Below are positions 1 through 9,307 of a stretch of 64,000 bases of DNA, in pieces. Source of the DNA: Flammeovirga sp. SJP92 (GTDB taxonomy: Bacteria > Bacteroidota > Bacteroidia > Cytophagales > Flammeovirgaceae); assembly GCF_001583495.1 (NCBI RefSeq), contig NZ_LQAQ01000093.1, positions 1 through 64,000 on the forward strand, written 5' to 3'. The notes below the pieces were generated by a model. The model had not been told where the DNA came from and searched no databases. It saw nothing but the letters and a program-made list of their open reading frames with translations. The position numbers and the translations under genes were made by a program. Each line of letters starts with the position of its first letter. Within the stretch, counting starts at the first letter, position 1.

Positions 1-45
1 AACTCCAAAAGAGAAGTTTTAAAAGCCTTTCGTTAAAGGCGAGTG

Positions 46-75
46 CAAAGGTAAGAAGAGAAATTTAATTTGCAA
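46..75 (-). promoter_or_regulatory. Strong rRNA-type promoter P2, reading left
   Basis: This repeats the P1 design exactly 180 bp further on: minus-strand TTG (75-73), 19-nt spacer, TACCTTTG (53-46), then CACTC. A small GCCTTT/AAAGGC hairpin (25-40) follows in the transcribed leader. The tandem pair implies a very highly expressed product, possibly an rRNA operon, immediately left of the window. Confidence 0.75.
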
Positions 76-225
76 TGCTTATTTTGTTTTATTTAGAAAC
101 TTAATTTACATCGCTGATTTTCAACTGAATCAAATACCTTTTCATTATATCAATCTCCCTGAATCGGGTTATCACATAGGATAACCCCTACGTGTTTTTT
201 CCTCAGCCGTTTGCTGAAGGGAGTG

Positions 226-255
226 CAAAGGTAATAGGATGTTTTTTAAATGCAA
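226..255 (-). promoter_or_regulatory. Strong rRNA-type promoter P1, reading left
   Basis: On the minus strand TTG (255-253), a 19-nt spacer and TACCTTTG (233-226) match the Bacteroidota sigma-A consensus TTG-N19-TAnnTTTG exactly. The box continues as TACCTTTGCACTC, the form I associate with rRNA, tRNA and ribosomal-protein promoters in this phylum. The start-proximal region carries a short hairpin (about 201-219). No gene lies between here and position 1, so the target is outside the window. Confidence 0.75.
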
Positions 256-358
256 TAACTTCTATAAAAAATTACATTAAATAAACGCAAATAAATTCAC
301 TATCAAAAAGGAATGTAACACCTAGCACTGGGTAATACATTAATCAACAACGGATTAA

Positions 359-1627
359 CTAGATTCTCTCTTGGTTATGATTGATATACTTTGATCCAAA
401 AAAATATATCAAGCCTGCGATAATTAATGAATCAAAGAAGTAAATAGACGTGATTGTGATGGTTTCGTAGTAGCTCAATAAAGAAATACCACTACTAACT
501 AACCATGCTATTAATGCTAATATCCCCCATTGTGGTCTATCTTCTAGTTGGTAATTCTGCTTTTTGAGTAGAAAAAAGTCTATAATATAGATTGCAGAAA
601 CAGATGGGGTGAATACTCCTAATAAGGAAAGGAAGTCAAATAAGTAATCTGAAAACCGACCTAATGCCAGTAATGTTCCTAATAAGCTTGTGATGATACA
701 TAGCTTTTTGAATGTAAACTTTTCTGATATTGTAGAAAAAGTCAGTACTACTGAATAAAGGTTTGTGGCATTAGTCACCCAAGTGGTGATAAAGAGTAGA
801 ACAAATGCTGGTAAAATCAATCCCATCATCTGCATCATTTTCATTATATCTTTCTCCCCTGTATTGATCGCTAGGATGGCACTAATTAATAATACTAATG
901 GAAATCCGAGCGTCACTCCTAATACTGATATTAAACTATGCTTATCATTATGGACAAACCTTGAGAAATCTGCCATTAATACGGGCAACAAAATGGAGGA
1001 GCCTATTAGGATGGAAGTCGCTTCGAACGTGGAAAGGGTGGGTAAAGTTGGGGTAAAGTTGATAATCTTATTCCATGTCATGTTTTCATCAAAGGAATAA
1101 AACATTACTCCTATTAAGAATAACAATAGAAATGGCACAAAGAAATTGGCGAGCCTTTCTAAACTTTTTATTCCATACATGGTGCTAAGCGTAATGATAA
1201 TACTACTCCCAAATATGACTACCCAAAATGGTGTTTGGAATTCGAATAAGGATAAAGTGGTATCGTTGATGGCTTCGGCGAGTAATTCTAATGCTACTGC
1301 ATACCAACCCAACAAACAAATACCTATCATTAGATTAATAAGTTTTACGCCTTTTGTTCCAAAGGGAAAACTCAAAATCATATAAGTGGAAAGACGGCTT
1401 CTGTTTCCGATCAGTGTAGTACAAAAGCTCAGTATGGTAAGGACCAATGTAGAAACACCAAATGCGTAAAGTGCATTTTCAAACCCTGCCTCTAGCGTAA
1501 TTTCCGACCCTAAGTATAAAATGGGTAAGCTCACTCCCGTCCCTGCTATGATAAGGGCAATTGCCCATCCACTCATAAAGTCCTTCGCTTCTACCTTGGA
1601 AGTTGTATACTGATTCTGATCACTCAT
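359..1627 (-). CDS. NCS1-family cytosine/purine-type permease (CodB-like)
   Basis: This is an inner-membrane permease of 422 residues with about twelve hydrophobic segments. The N-terminal stretch (about 20-55, AxIIAGTGVSLPILYLGS) and the following SFPFGTKG region resemble CodB-type members of the nucleobase-cation-symport-1 family. The substrate is probably a nucleobase or a related N-heterocycle, imported with Na+ or H+. The start codon overlaps the end of the upstream minus-strand metalloenzyme gene by 8 bp, so the two are translationally coupled and probably act on the same compound. The exact substrate cannot be read from the sequence. Confidence 0.82.
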   Translation of the reverse strand: MSDQNQYTTSKVEAKDFMSGWAIALIIAGTGVSLPILYLGSEITLEAGFENALYAFGVSTLVLTILSFCTTLIGNRSRLSTYMILSFPFGTKGVKLINLMIGICLLGWYAVALELLAEAINDTTLSLFEFQTPFWVVIFGSSIIITLSTMYGIKSLERLANFFVPFLLLFLIGVMFYSFDENMTWNKIINFTPTLPTLSTFEATSILIGSSILLPVLMADFSRFVHNDKHSLISVLGVTLGFPLVLLISAILAINTGEKDIMKMMQMMGLILPAFVLLFITTWVTNATNLYSVVLTFSTISEKFTFKKLCIITSLLGTLLALGRFSDYLFDFLSLLGVFTPSVSAIYIIDFFLLKKQNYQLEDRPQWGILALIAWLVSSGISLLSYYETITITSIYFFDSLIIAGLIYFFGSKYINHNQERI

Positions 1628-2672
1628 AGGTTTGTTGGTCTGTTTGTTTTAGTTTGTCCGCCAAAGGTAATAAACTTGGTAAACATACTTCTCCGTCTTT
1701 GATGATCAAGGTATCATCAAACTTTATCGTTACTTTTTCTACAATTCCATCGAAATGGGAAGCGGCCTCTTGACCATGTGGTGGCATGTCCATCGGACTA
1801 GTGTAGCCAAATCCAAAATCAACACCGCCCCATACTCTTTCATCTTCAACAATATCTCCTGACAACTCAGTCACGCCTGGATTTAAACCGATCATGTTGT
1901 GAGAAATCTTATACATGTTTTCATCCTTAAATGAAGAAATGTATTCTTTAAATTGATCCGCTTCTTTATTGCCTTCAATTTTTACGATAGCTCCCTTTTC
2001 CATCACAAACTCCACTCGGTTTTCTCCTGAAAGATCCGCATTCATTAAGGTATCAAAAACGATCTTCCCTTCCATACTTTTCAGTTTTGGAACAATATTG
2101 ACATAGCCAGGAGCAGTACCGAAAATGGGGTTAGAGTAGTCACCATCATCAATGTCAAAAGCATATGACAAATCAATGTCGTATTTCACATCAGTACCAT
2201 TGGCACTTGAAATGTGAATGGTCTTGCTCCTTTTGGCTAAGTCCAACACCTCATTTAAAAGGTGCTTTAAAGTAGGAATATCAAAGTGAGTGAAAATTCT
2301 TAGTAATGAATCAATAGGGCTATCACCTAAAATTAAGTAGCGTAATTTCTTATTTTGAGCCATTGCAGTCTCCCAGATATCAGAATACAGCATGACGATA
2401 GATTGTAAATCGATCCACACGTCTACATTACACAACGCTGGGGTTAATGCTTCATGAGGCCAATATTTCATTCCATCCTGCCCGTCATATTTGGCTTGAG
2501 GTACGATCAAAATCAATGGTTTTGCCTTCAAACTTTCTACTTCTTTTGCTAGTGCATTAACCAAATCCATATCTGAACCGGAATCGGCTGTCAATGCGAC
2601 AATCTCCCCTTCTTGCACCTTAAACATGGTTTGAATAAGGGTCTCACAAAACTTCTGATATCTGTAATCCAA
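1620..2672 (-). CDS. M29 aminopeptidase / NicX-like metalloenzyme
   Basis: This soluble protein of 350 residues resembles the leucyl aminopeptidase (M29, aminopeptidase T) superfamily, which also contains the ring-opening 2,5-dihydroxypyridine dioxygenase NicX. Visible features are a C-terminal HGQEAASHFDG segment (about residues 307-317) with two histidines and an aspartate, and a preceding GLNPGVTELSGD segment, both typical of the metal-binding half. The first codon of this frame is TTG; an ATG at 2627 (residue 16) is an alternative. It precedes and overlaps the NCS1 permease gene. Pairing with a nucleobase-type permease favours heterocycle breakdown over peptide cleavage, but that is inference. 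Confidence 0.65.
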   Translation of the reverse strand: MDYRYQKFCETLIQTMFKVQEGEIVALTADSGSDMDLVNALAKEVESLKAKPLILIVPQAKYDGQDGMKYWPHEALTPALCNVDVWIDLQSIVMLYSDIWETAMAQNKKLRYLILGDSPIDSLLRIFTHFDIPTLKHLLNEVLDLAKRSKTIHISSANGTDVKYDIDLSYAFDIDDGDYSNPIFGTAPGYVNIVPKLKSMEGKIVFDTLMNADLSGENRVEFVMEKGAIVKIEGNKEADQFKEYISSFKDENMYKISHNMIGLNPGVTELSGDIVEDERVWGGVDFGFGYTSPMDMPPHGQEAASHFDGIVEKVTIKFDDTLIIKDGEVCLPSLLPLADKLKQTDQQTYE

Positions 2673-2752
2673 AATTGTACTACTTTATTAAGGTGAAAGT
2701 TGCTCAAAATACAAGGACAAAAGAAAATGAAAAAAATATGGTACTTGTTGTG

Positions 2753-2786
2753 GTCCGGCGGACGTTGCAATGCAACGTCCCTACAG
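2753..2786 (-). repeat. GTAGGG-headed palindromic intergenic repeat
   Basis: Read on the minus strand this starts GTAGGGACGTTGCATTGCAA and closes with CGTCCGCCGGAC. GGACGTTGC and GCAACGTCC form a near-perfect inverted repeat. It lies between the TonB receptor gene and the metalloenzyme gene. It looks like a REP-type mobile palindrome; a second repeat with the same GTAGGG head lies at about 28168. Confidence 0.6.
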
Positions 2787-2870
2787 CGGTATCCAACATA
2801 AAGAATATTCTACCATAATGTATCTTCTTATTGCCTTGTACTTACCCTTCTCCCTTTTATTATTTAATTC

Positions 2871-5243
2871 TTAAAATCTAAATGTCATTGCTGTTCCGAA
2901 AGATCTTGGTTGACCTCTCCACGCTACATCATCAGGGCTACCCACAAATTGTCCTGGTGAAAATTCCTGATAGTATTGTTGATTCATGATGTTATTACCC
3001 CACACCTCAAATTCAAACATTTTGTAACTCACTGAGAATCTTGCATTCAATAGGTTATAAGCATCTGAAATATGTTCTTCTAGGTTGCTTTCATGCCAGT
3101 ACGTTTTTCCTGTATGATCTAAATTGACAAAGCCATTGAATCTCATTTCTTTTGAGATCTTGAATGAAGAAGAAAGGTTTACCCCAAAATTGCTTACCGG
3201 AACGAATGGTGTTTTATTTCCATTGTATTTACTATTGTCTGTCACATCAGAATTTTCTCCACCTGTTGTTCCTCCTTCTATAATTTCAGAGTCTGACATA
3301 CCATAGTTAAATCCTAAATCAAGGTACTTGCTCAAACGGAATTTGGTATCTACTTCAAAACCAATCACACGGCTTTTATCATAGTTATAAATACCTCCAT
3401 AAAAATCAGTCAAGTCTAAAATGAACTGTTGTTGATTCGTAAAGTCGGTATAGAAAGCTGAACCGTTGATGATGATTCTCTCATTCCAAGCGGATGTTTT
3501 AAAACCAAATTCATAATTGTCTGTCAACTCATCTTTAAAGTCTTTATTGAATAAGTTCGTCACTGCGGGGTTGAATCCACCTGTACGGTATCCTTTTCCG
3601 TAATTAGCAAATAGTAGGATGTTTTCTTTGGCTTGATAAGATAATGAAGCTTTCGGTTGGAAAACGTTGTTTGATCTTGATGATTTTACATCATTCAATC
3701 GGTCATCCTGTTCAAAGTTGTCAATATCAAATCTAAAACCTACAGAAGCTGTTAGTTTGTTTGTGATTTTATAATCTAAAAATCCGAATAACGCTACAGT
3801 TTGCGTTACATTGGTCAAGTCAGCGGCAACGACATTGAACTGTTCCCATGTATCATAATCTCTGACTAATCCATCTTGATAGAAAGGTTCGTCTACGATT
3901 TGGAAAAATCCTCCAAAACTCCAATCCAATTTTGAAGCGTTGTTTCTATTCTCAATTCTGATTTCTTGATTGAAAGTCGTTGAAGAAGTTACTTCATTTT
4001 GGGTAAAGTCATCATAAGGTAAGAAATCAAGATCGCCGTATGTTTTTCTATCTACCTGATTAAATGACGTGATACTTTGAATATTGAAATGATCCGCTCT
4101 GTAATTGATCTTCATATTTCCATTGTGATTGATCATACTTGATTGACCAAGTACATCACTCACGATCACATTATTTCCTTCTTTTGGATTGGGGTCCAAT
4201 ATTCCTCCTGGCTCTTGAACACCATCTACTTCATAACCTGTTGGGTTCACCGAATAATAAGCGGCACCACCTTCCAAATTAAAATGTTGATATGCTACTG
4301 AAACACTTAAACGATCAGTTAAATCCGCTTTCAGTTGACCTCTAATATTGAAATCCTTTCTGAAATCGACATATTCATTCAAATAGTCATTCATCAATAA
4401 ACCGTCTGAATCTTTGTATTGGGTAGAGAATCTATAATATAATTTATCATTGACGATTGCTCCTGAAGATACAAATTGCCCTGTTTTAGCATTTCCGTTG
4501 GCATAACCTACTTTCAATTTATTACTCATAGTATTTGTAGGTTCTTGCGTATAAATATTGATCGCTCCACCAATCGCATTTTTACCATACAAAGCACCTT
4601 GAGGTCCTTTTACCACTTCCACCAACGCCAAGTCATATAATTCTTGATTCAATAAACTTGGATCAGCGACTGTCACTCCATCAATTACAAATGCAACTGG
4701 AGCGTCTCCTCCTCTCAGTTGAGGAATACCACGTACAGAAATAAAGTTGTTGCCTACCGCTTGTGAAGTATTGAATTTCATATTGGGTACCAAAGTCGCA
4801 AAAGCACTCAAATCAGTGATACCTGCATTTTTGATTCCTTCTGAATTAAGTGCCTGAACTGATTCTGGAATGACTTGAATAGATTCGGTTCTTCTTCTCG
4901 ATTTACCCACAACTCCCATAAAACCTACAACATTCACTTCTTCCAGTTGTTGAGCATCTTCTTCTAAAACGATCTCTAATTTATTCTGATTTACGACTTC
5001 AATTTCTTGAGTGATGAAACCAGTGTAAGAAATCACAAGTGTCGATTTTTCTGGAACGATGATTTCAAAATTGCCATTAAAATCCGTTACGGTTCCTGAA
5101 GTTGTACCTTTCTGTATTACTGTAGCACCTATTAATTCTTGATTATCGGCAGAAGTAATTGTACCCTTGATGATAATATTTTGCGAAAAAACAGAGGTAG
5201 TAGTAAAAAAGACTAGTAAAAGTATTAATTGAATTTTTTGCAT
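2871..5243 (-). CDS. TonB-dependent outer-membrane receptor
   Basis: This 790-residue outer-membrane receptor begins with a signal peptide ending at about residue 20 (VFSQN). A carboxypeptidase-regulatory-like beta domain follows (about 22-95), then a plug domain (about 110-230, with PVAFVIDGV and VEVVKGPQGALYGKNAIGGAIN), and a 22-strand-type barrel ending in an aromatic residue (TFRF). It should import a ligand using TonB energy. No SusD-type lipoprotein lies beside it, so it is a stand-alone receptor rather than a SusC. It is upstream of the metalloenzyme and permease genes on the same strand, separated by about 200 bp containing a palindromic repeat. The ligand is unknown; a small organic compound handled by those two genes is plausible. 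Confidence 0.88.
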   Translation of the reverse strand: MQKIQLILLLVFFTTTSVFSQNIIIKGTITSADNQELIGATVIQKGTTSGTVTDFNGNFEIIVPEKSTLVISYTGFITQEIEVVNQNKLEIVLEEDAQQLEEVNVVGFMGVVGKSRRRTESIQVIPESVQALNSEGIKNAGITDLSAFATLVPNMKFNTSQAVGNNFISVRGIPQLRGGDAPVAFVIDGVTVADPSLLNQELYDLALVEVVKGPQGALYGKNAIGGAINIYTQEPTNTMSNKLKVGYANGNAKTGQFVSSGAIVNDKLYYRFSTQYKDSDGLLMNDYLNEYVDFRKDFNIRGQLKADLTDRLSVSVAYQHFNLEGGAAYYSVNPTGYEVDGVQEPGGILDPNPKEGNNVIVSDVLGQSSMINHNGNMKINYRADHFNIQSITSFNQVDRKTYGDLDFLPYDDFTQNEVTSSTTFNQEIRIENRNNASKLDWSFGGFFQIVDEPFYQDGLVRDYDTWEQFNVVAADLTNVTQTVALFGFLDYKITNKLTASVGFRFDIDNFEQDDRLNDVKSSRSNNVFQPKASLSYQAKENILLFANYGKGYRTGGFNPAVTNLFNKDFKDELTDNYEFGFKTSAWNERIIINGSAFYTDFTNQQQFILDLTDFYGGIYNYDKSRVIGFEVDTKFRLSKYLDLGFNYGMSDSEIIEGGTTGGENSDVTDNSKYNGNKTPFVPVSNFGVNLSSSFKISKEMRFNGFVNLDHTGKTYWHESNLEEHISDAYNLLNARFSVSYKMFEFEVWGNNIMNQQYYQEFSPGQFVGSPDDVAWRGQPRSFGTAMTFRF

Positions 5244-5358
5244 AATGATTGTCTTGAAAGTGATGAGTAACGTTAGTTCAGTGAAATGGACAATGAAATA
5301 ACTTCGTAATTATACCTTAATCCTCTGTTTTATTGTTTCTTTACAATTCCTAATTATT

Positions 5359-5366
5359 TATTTTTG
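5359..5366 (+). promoter_or_regulatory. -7 element TATTTTTG
   Basis: TATTTTTG matches TAnnTTTG. A TTG at 5333-5335 is a possible but somewhat distant -33 element (23-nt spacer). Transcription would start near 5373. This rules against the in-frame TTG at 5364 and supports the ATG at 5394 as the start of the next gene. Confidence 0.45.
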
Positions 5367-5393
5367 AATTCCGGTATAATTTTTAGGAAAAAA

Positions 5394-6650
5394 ATGGAAA
5401 AAGCAAAAAACCAAGACATCAACAGTATTCGATATACTTCTCATTGCTTTGAACAACTAATCAAATTGGTCATTCAGCAATTTACTTTAAATCATAATCA
5501 ATACTCACCGAAAAGAGTCACCCAACTTTATGGGTTCGGTAATTATGATCCTAATGAACCCAACCTGAAAAGTGATTTTGAAAAGCAGTCCGGCGACTTT
5601 GTCAATGGAAAGTATTTATATGATAAAAACAGGGCACTGGAGAGCGGAAAGATTCAAATCAAAATCAATAGTTATTACAGTCAGCTGATGGTGAACTATA
5701 TCGGCTATCAAGATTTTTATGATTTTATTGATAATGAGATTGAGGATGTTGAAGAGAAAGAAAAGCAGTTAGAGTGGCTCAATCAGAAACAGAATGTTGA
5801 AAACAGCTATTACATTTCTTATCATTTCGGGGAAAACAAACAGGTGATCAAAGGTCAGGTTGAGATTTATAATGATTGGAAAAATGTGAAGTATAAATAC
5901 ATCTACCACCAAAATGATGGCACTTACAAAGAATTCCATTATCAAGGACAGTTGACTAAAAGGGTAGATATTATTCATATTCGAACTAAAACACTAATGG
6001 ATAATAAGTTAGTGGATAGCGGTGAGGATATCTTGTACGCCGGTCATATCGAACCGAACAGCAGTCCTTTTTTGATCGGTACTTATAATGCTTTTGATAT
6101 TTATAACCGTGTGATTGCTGGAAAATTGATTTTTGAGAAATTCGATTCTAAAGATGAAATGATTGAGGCGTCTTTGAAAAGGGAGATTCCAAATTATATT
6201 ATTCAGGAAATCAGAAATCAATTGATTATGAATAATGGTAGAGTTCCGAATTCATCACTTGAGATTTCTTCTAAAAGTCCTTTTGCTTCTACTTATGAAA
6301 AGCTGACAGGGAGTTATCAAATTAACTTCTCTTATGCTGAAAATGGCTCTGCTGATCTTCAATTCAACATTGATCCCATCACTTATAAAATCAGTTCTGC
6401 TACGGAAGGCTGTATTTTCAAAAAAGACGATATTGATATAATTCAAAATGGTTCAGTGGTACATTTTAGTTTTCAATTGCTCGGCCTTTCAAAAGTACTT
6501 AGTGGTGAAATTTTCTTTAAAAGTTTTTATTTAAATCAGCTTGATGAGCCTTTTGAAGGGGTGTTTAGTGGGATGGATCATGAGGGGAAGTTGATTAATG
6601 GGAAGGTGAGTATTGTAAAGAATGAAATGCCTACTTTTTCCAATAAGTAA
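5394..6650 (+). CDS. Hypothetical cytoplasmic protein, 418 aa
   Basis: I do not recognise this family. From the ATG at 5394, preceded by AGGAAA, the protein has 418 residues with no signal peptide or membrane segment. It is rich in Tyr, Asn, Lys and Ile. It contains several short beta-rich blocks with G-x-Y/F-x-G patterns (for example HFGENKQVIKGQVEIYNDW, and near the end GVFSGMDHEGKLINGKV), suggesting repeated antiparallel beta sheets. The frame remains open upstream to a TTG at 5364, but that codon overlaps a predicted -7 element. The gene stands alone between a divergent TonB receptor gene and a repeat-filled spacer. Confidence 0.7.
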   Translation: MEKAKNQDINSIRYTSHCFEQLIKLVIQQFTLNHNQYSPKRVTQLYGFGNYDPNEPNLKSDFEKQSGDFVNGKYLYDKNRALESGKIQIKINSYYSQLMVNYIGYQDFYDFIDNEIEDVEEKEKQLEWLNQKQNVENSYYISYHFGENKQVIKGQVEIYNDWKNVKYKYIYHQNDGTYKEFHYQGQLTKRVDIIHIRTKTLMDNKLVDSGEDILYAGHIEPNSSPFLIGTYNAFDIYNRVIAGKLIFEKFDSKDEMIEASLKREIPNYIIQEIRNQLIMNNGRVPNSSLEISSKSPFASTYEKLTGSYQINFSYAENGSADLQFNIDPITYKISSATEGCIFKKDDIDIIQNGSVVHFSFQLLGLSKVLSGEIFFKSFYLNQLDEPFEGVFSGMDHEGKLINGKVSIVKNEMPTFSNK

Positions 6651-6676
6651 CTTTAATGCTTGACTTAAAGACACTA

Positions 6677-6967
6677 CTTTCAAGGTTCTTTCTTCTTCAT
6701 TTTTCCATTGATGAAAAACGAAGCAAAAAATCTAGGCTGTGAAGTCAAAAGCTAAATTTCATTCCTTTCACCTAAATGATTTTAAACTCGCTGTGCTCAA
6801 ACAAGAAAATCATTATTAACGGCTCATTACATGAAATTCTTAACGCTTTTCCCTTCAATGCCACAGGGAGTACTACCTAATATAAGGGAAGAAAAACACT
6901 GGCGCAAATGTTAAGCGTAAGCGTCATTTGTGCCTAACGGATCATCAGAAATCTCCTGATTTCTAAA
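6677..6967 (+). repeat. Dispersed 290-bp non-coding repeat, copy 1
   Basis: This spacer between the hypothetical gene and the pyridoxal kinase gene is almost filled by an element that recurs in inverted orientation at 29271-29559. The core from AGTCAAAAGCTAAATTTC to CGCTTTTCCCTTCAA is nearly identical in the two copies. Its far end carries TTAAGCGTAAGCGTCAT, a motif also related to the palindrome cluster at 19.3 kb. There is no credible ORF in it, so it is probably a MITE-like or structured intergenic element. Confidence 0.8.
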
Positions 6968-7062
6968 CCAATTAAGTTCAATGAAAGGTTTGTTTATATG
7001 TCACTGCATAATTTTATCGTAAATTTGCATATCCTATTTTAACAAGCACCCATTTATTTGAA

Positions 7063-7917
7063 ATGAAAAATATTTTATCAATACAATCACACGTTACGTA
7101 CGGACATGTAGGCAATGCCGCCGCTGTCTTTCCATTACAATATTCAGGATTTGAAGTTTGGGCGTTGAATACTGTTCAATTTTCTGGGCATACCCAATAT
7201 GATGGGTGGAAGGGAGATGTGTTCTCGGGAGAACATTTAAGAAGTGTGTTAGAAGGAGTGTTTAGGCATACGTCAAAATCTTCATGTGATGCAATTTTGT
7301 CTGGCTACCTCGGGAGCAAGGATACGGGTAATATTGTATATGAGATTGTAGCTGATATTAAAAAAGAAAATCCTAATGCTTTGTTCTGTTGTGACACGGT
7401 GATGGGAGACGTGGAAGCAGGCTTTTATATTAGTGAGGAAGTCCCTCCGCTTTATAAGAACAAGATTATTGAAGTGGCAGATATTATCACTCCCAATCAG
7501 TTTGAATCGGAATATTTGAGTGATCAAAAGATCAAAACACTTGAAGACGCGAAGGAGGTTGCTCGACTTTTACATGCGAAAGGTCCAAAATTGGTTTACT
7601 TGACTTCTTTAAAAATTGAAGAAACACCTTCAGGGCATTTGACTGTTTTACTGTTTGATGGTCAAAACCATTTTATCATTCATAACCCCATCATAGAAAT
7701 GGGTGAAGTATATGGCACTGGAGATTTATTTGCCGCTTTGACATTAGCGAATATTCTGAATGGCTTCCCTGCCAATAAAGCTTTGGAAAGAACAATCAGC
7801 AGTATGTATCAACTTATTCAAGCTACCGCTGAAAAGAAAAGGCTTGAATTGGATTTGATTGGAAGTCGGAAATTCTTTGAGCCTAAGAGTATTTTGTTTG
7901 AGGCAATTCAATTATAG
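7063..7917 (+). CDS. pdxY: Pyridoxal kinase (PdxY/PdxK type)
   Basis: This 284-residue cytoplasmic kinase phosphorylates pyridoxal to PLP as part of vitamin B6 salvage. The N-terminus ILSIQSHVTYGHVGNAAA is the signature start of PdxY/PdxK proteins. ITPNQFESEYL lies mid-protein, and the C-terminal GTGD anion-hole/catalytic motif is at residues 218-221. Length matches the family (about 285). It is a single-gene unit, preceded by the 290-bp repeat and followed by a strong bidirectional terminator. PdxY and PdxK cannot be told apart with certainty here. Confidence 0.92.
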   Translation: MKNILSIQSHVTYGHVGNAAAVFPLQYSGFEVWALNTVQFSGHTQYDGWKGDVFSGEHLRSVLEGVFRHTSKSSCDAILSGYLGSKDTGNIVYEIVADIKKENPNALFCCDTVMGDVEAGFYISEEVPPLYKNKIIEVADIITPNQFESEYLSDQKIKTLEDAKEVARLLHAKGPKLVYLTSLKIEETPSGHLTVLLFDGQNHFIIHNPIIEMGEVYGTGDLFAALTLANILNGFPANKALERTISSMYQLIQATAEKKRLELDLIGSRKFFEPKSILFEAIQL

Positions 7918-7923
7918 ATTTAT

Positions 7924-7968
7924 AAAAAAAATGGAGATTATACTAATGTTGTACAATCTCCATTTTTT
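7924..7968. terminator. Bidirectional intrinsic terminator
   Basis: The arms AAAAAATGGAGATT and AATCTCCATTTTTT form a hairpin flanked by A and T runs. It separates the convergent pyridoxal kinase and acyltransferase genes and should stop transcription from both sides. Confidence 0.85.
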
Positions 7969-7987
7969 ATATTTCTTACTTAAAAAT

Positions 7988-9133
7988 CTAGCTTCTCAAA
8001 AACTTCTTGGTTAACCACTTTCTGACTGGTTCGTCATAGAACTTGACGAAAATGTATGACATTAGGATAGAGCCACCAAATACAGCTACTCCCCAAACTG
8101 CTGCCATTGTATAAGAAGTTTTCCCAGACAACACTTCATCAACTACCCATTTTGTGTAGATATAAATCAATGGATAATGTGTGATGTAAATCGGATAAGA
8201 AATATCTCCTAAGAATTTAGCTAACTTTTTAGTTTTAGGACTTTCAATTGTGCCATTTGCTCCAATGTAAACAATCAATGGGAATACAAGAATAATCACT
8301 AAGGCTTCGTATAAACCATTGATCCATGCTGTCTCTTTCCATCCTAAACTTGGAATAGCCAAAACGGTAAACATTAAAGCTGATGTTACCAAAAATGAAT
8401 GTTTATAATGCTTTGGTTTCATAAACCTTGAAAGCAATAGTCCTGAAAGGAAAGGATAAGCTAATCGCAATGAACCAATTTTCAATTGTTCTCCATCTAG
8501 AGACCAACCTCCTGCTATCACTCCTAGTGGATTTGTTACTGCAAAGTGGATCAATAATGCCCCTGCAATTGCCGCTAAAATCATTAAGATGATATTAGGA
8601 AGTCGTTTTAAAATCAATGCATAAAGCGTGTAGGCAATATATTCAAAGAAAAGTGTCCAACCCGGACCATTTAGTGGGTACATTTCTCCCCAACCTCTGA
8701 TGTCTAAAGATTTCCCTACTGGAATCATTGTGAAACCAATCAGCATTACCAATAACATTTTGGTTACTGGCGTATTTTCTATCAATGGAAAAACTGTTGG
8801 TGAGATTTGGGCATAAAATGTCACTGCTCCTACTATGGACCCGATAATTACCATAGGTTGCAATCTGATAATTCTTCTTTTGAAGAAACCCGTCAAGGTC
8901 ATTTTATCCCATCTGTTATCGTAAGCATAGCCAATCACAAAACCGGATAACACAAAGAAGAAGTCTACCGCTAAGTAACCGTGATTGATAATCTGCTCGT
9001 TTCTTTTTCCCAAAGCGAAAGCTTCAAGGATATGGAAGACCACAACGATAACCGCTGCTACGCCCCTAAGACCGTCTAAGATCTCGAAATGTTTGTTGGA
9101 AGATTGATTCATGATGTAGTTAATGTCGCTCAT
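7988..9133 (-). CDS. Acyltransferase family 3 membrane protein (OatA/YrhL type)
   Basis: This 381-residue integral membrane protein has about ten hydrophobic segments and the acyltransferase-3 signature. ILDGLRGVAAVIVVVFHILEA near the start holds the conserved R and H; HGYLAVDFFFVLSGFVIG follows; and RRIIRLQPM lies soon after. Such proteins move acetyl or other acyl groups onto sugars of cell-wall or surface polysaccharides, or onto exported antibiotics. No SGNH domain is fused. The gene is monocistronic between two terminators, so its acceptor cannot be inferred from context. Confidence 0.87.
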   Translation of the reverse strand: MSDINYIMNQSSNKHFEILDGLRGVAAVIVVVFHILEAFALGKRNEQIINHGYLAVDFFFVLSGFVIGYAYDNRWDKMTLTGFFKRRIIRLQPMVIIGSIVGAVTFYAQISPTVFPLIENTPVTKMLLVMLIGFTMIPVGKSLDIRGWGEMYPLNGPGWTLFFEYIAYTLYALILKRLPNIILMILAAIAGALLIHFAVTNPLGVIAGGWSLDGEQLKIGSLRLAYPFLSGLLLSRFMKPKHYKHSFLVTSALMFTVLAIPSLGWKETAWINGLYEALVIILVFPLIVYIGANGTIESPKTKKLAKFLGDISYPIYITHYPLIYIYTKWVVDEVLSGKTSYTMAAVWGVAVFGGSILMSYIFVKFYDEPVRKWLTKKFLRS

Positions 9134-9241
9134 TTCAATAATTCACAATATACGTTTTTCATCTCTCTAACACTCTTCCATTTGTAATATTTAAGATTTA
9201 GAATTCATCATTTACAGTTCAAAATCAGCAACATACATAAT

Positions 9242-9279
9242 AAAAAAAGCCAACTATTCATTGCTAAGTAGTTGGCTTT
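9242..9279 (-). terminator. Terminator of the MerC-like gene
   Basis: AAGCCAACTA and TAGTTGGCTT pair into a 10-bp stem followed on the minus strand by seven T. It lies just downstream of the MerC-like gene and upstream of the acyltransferase gene. Confidence 0.85.
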
Positions 9280-9307
9280 CCTTTTTATAGAAATCTATAG
9301 TATTGAA

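Noticed and set aside
765-1385. Plus-strand open frames within the NCS1 permease gene
   Set aside because: They are antisense to a well-supported membrane protein gene and have no family resemblance or start signals.
2871-5243. SusC of a polysaccharide locus
   Set aside because: No SusD-like lipoprotein or glycoside hydrolase adjoins it, and at 790 residues it is shorter than typical SusC proteins of about 1000.
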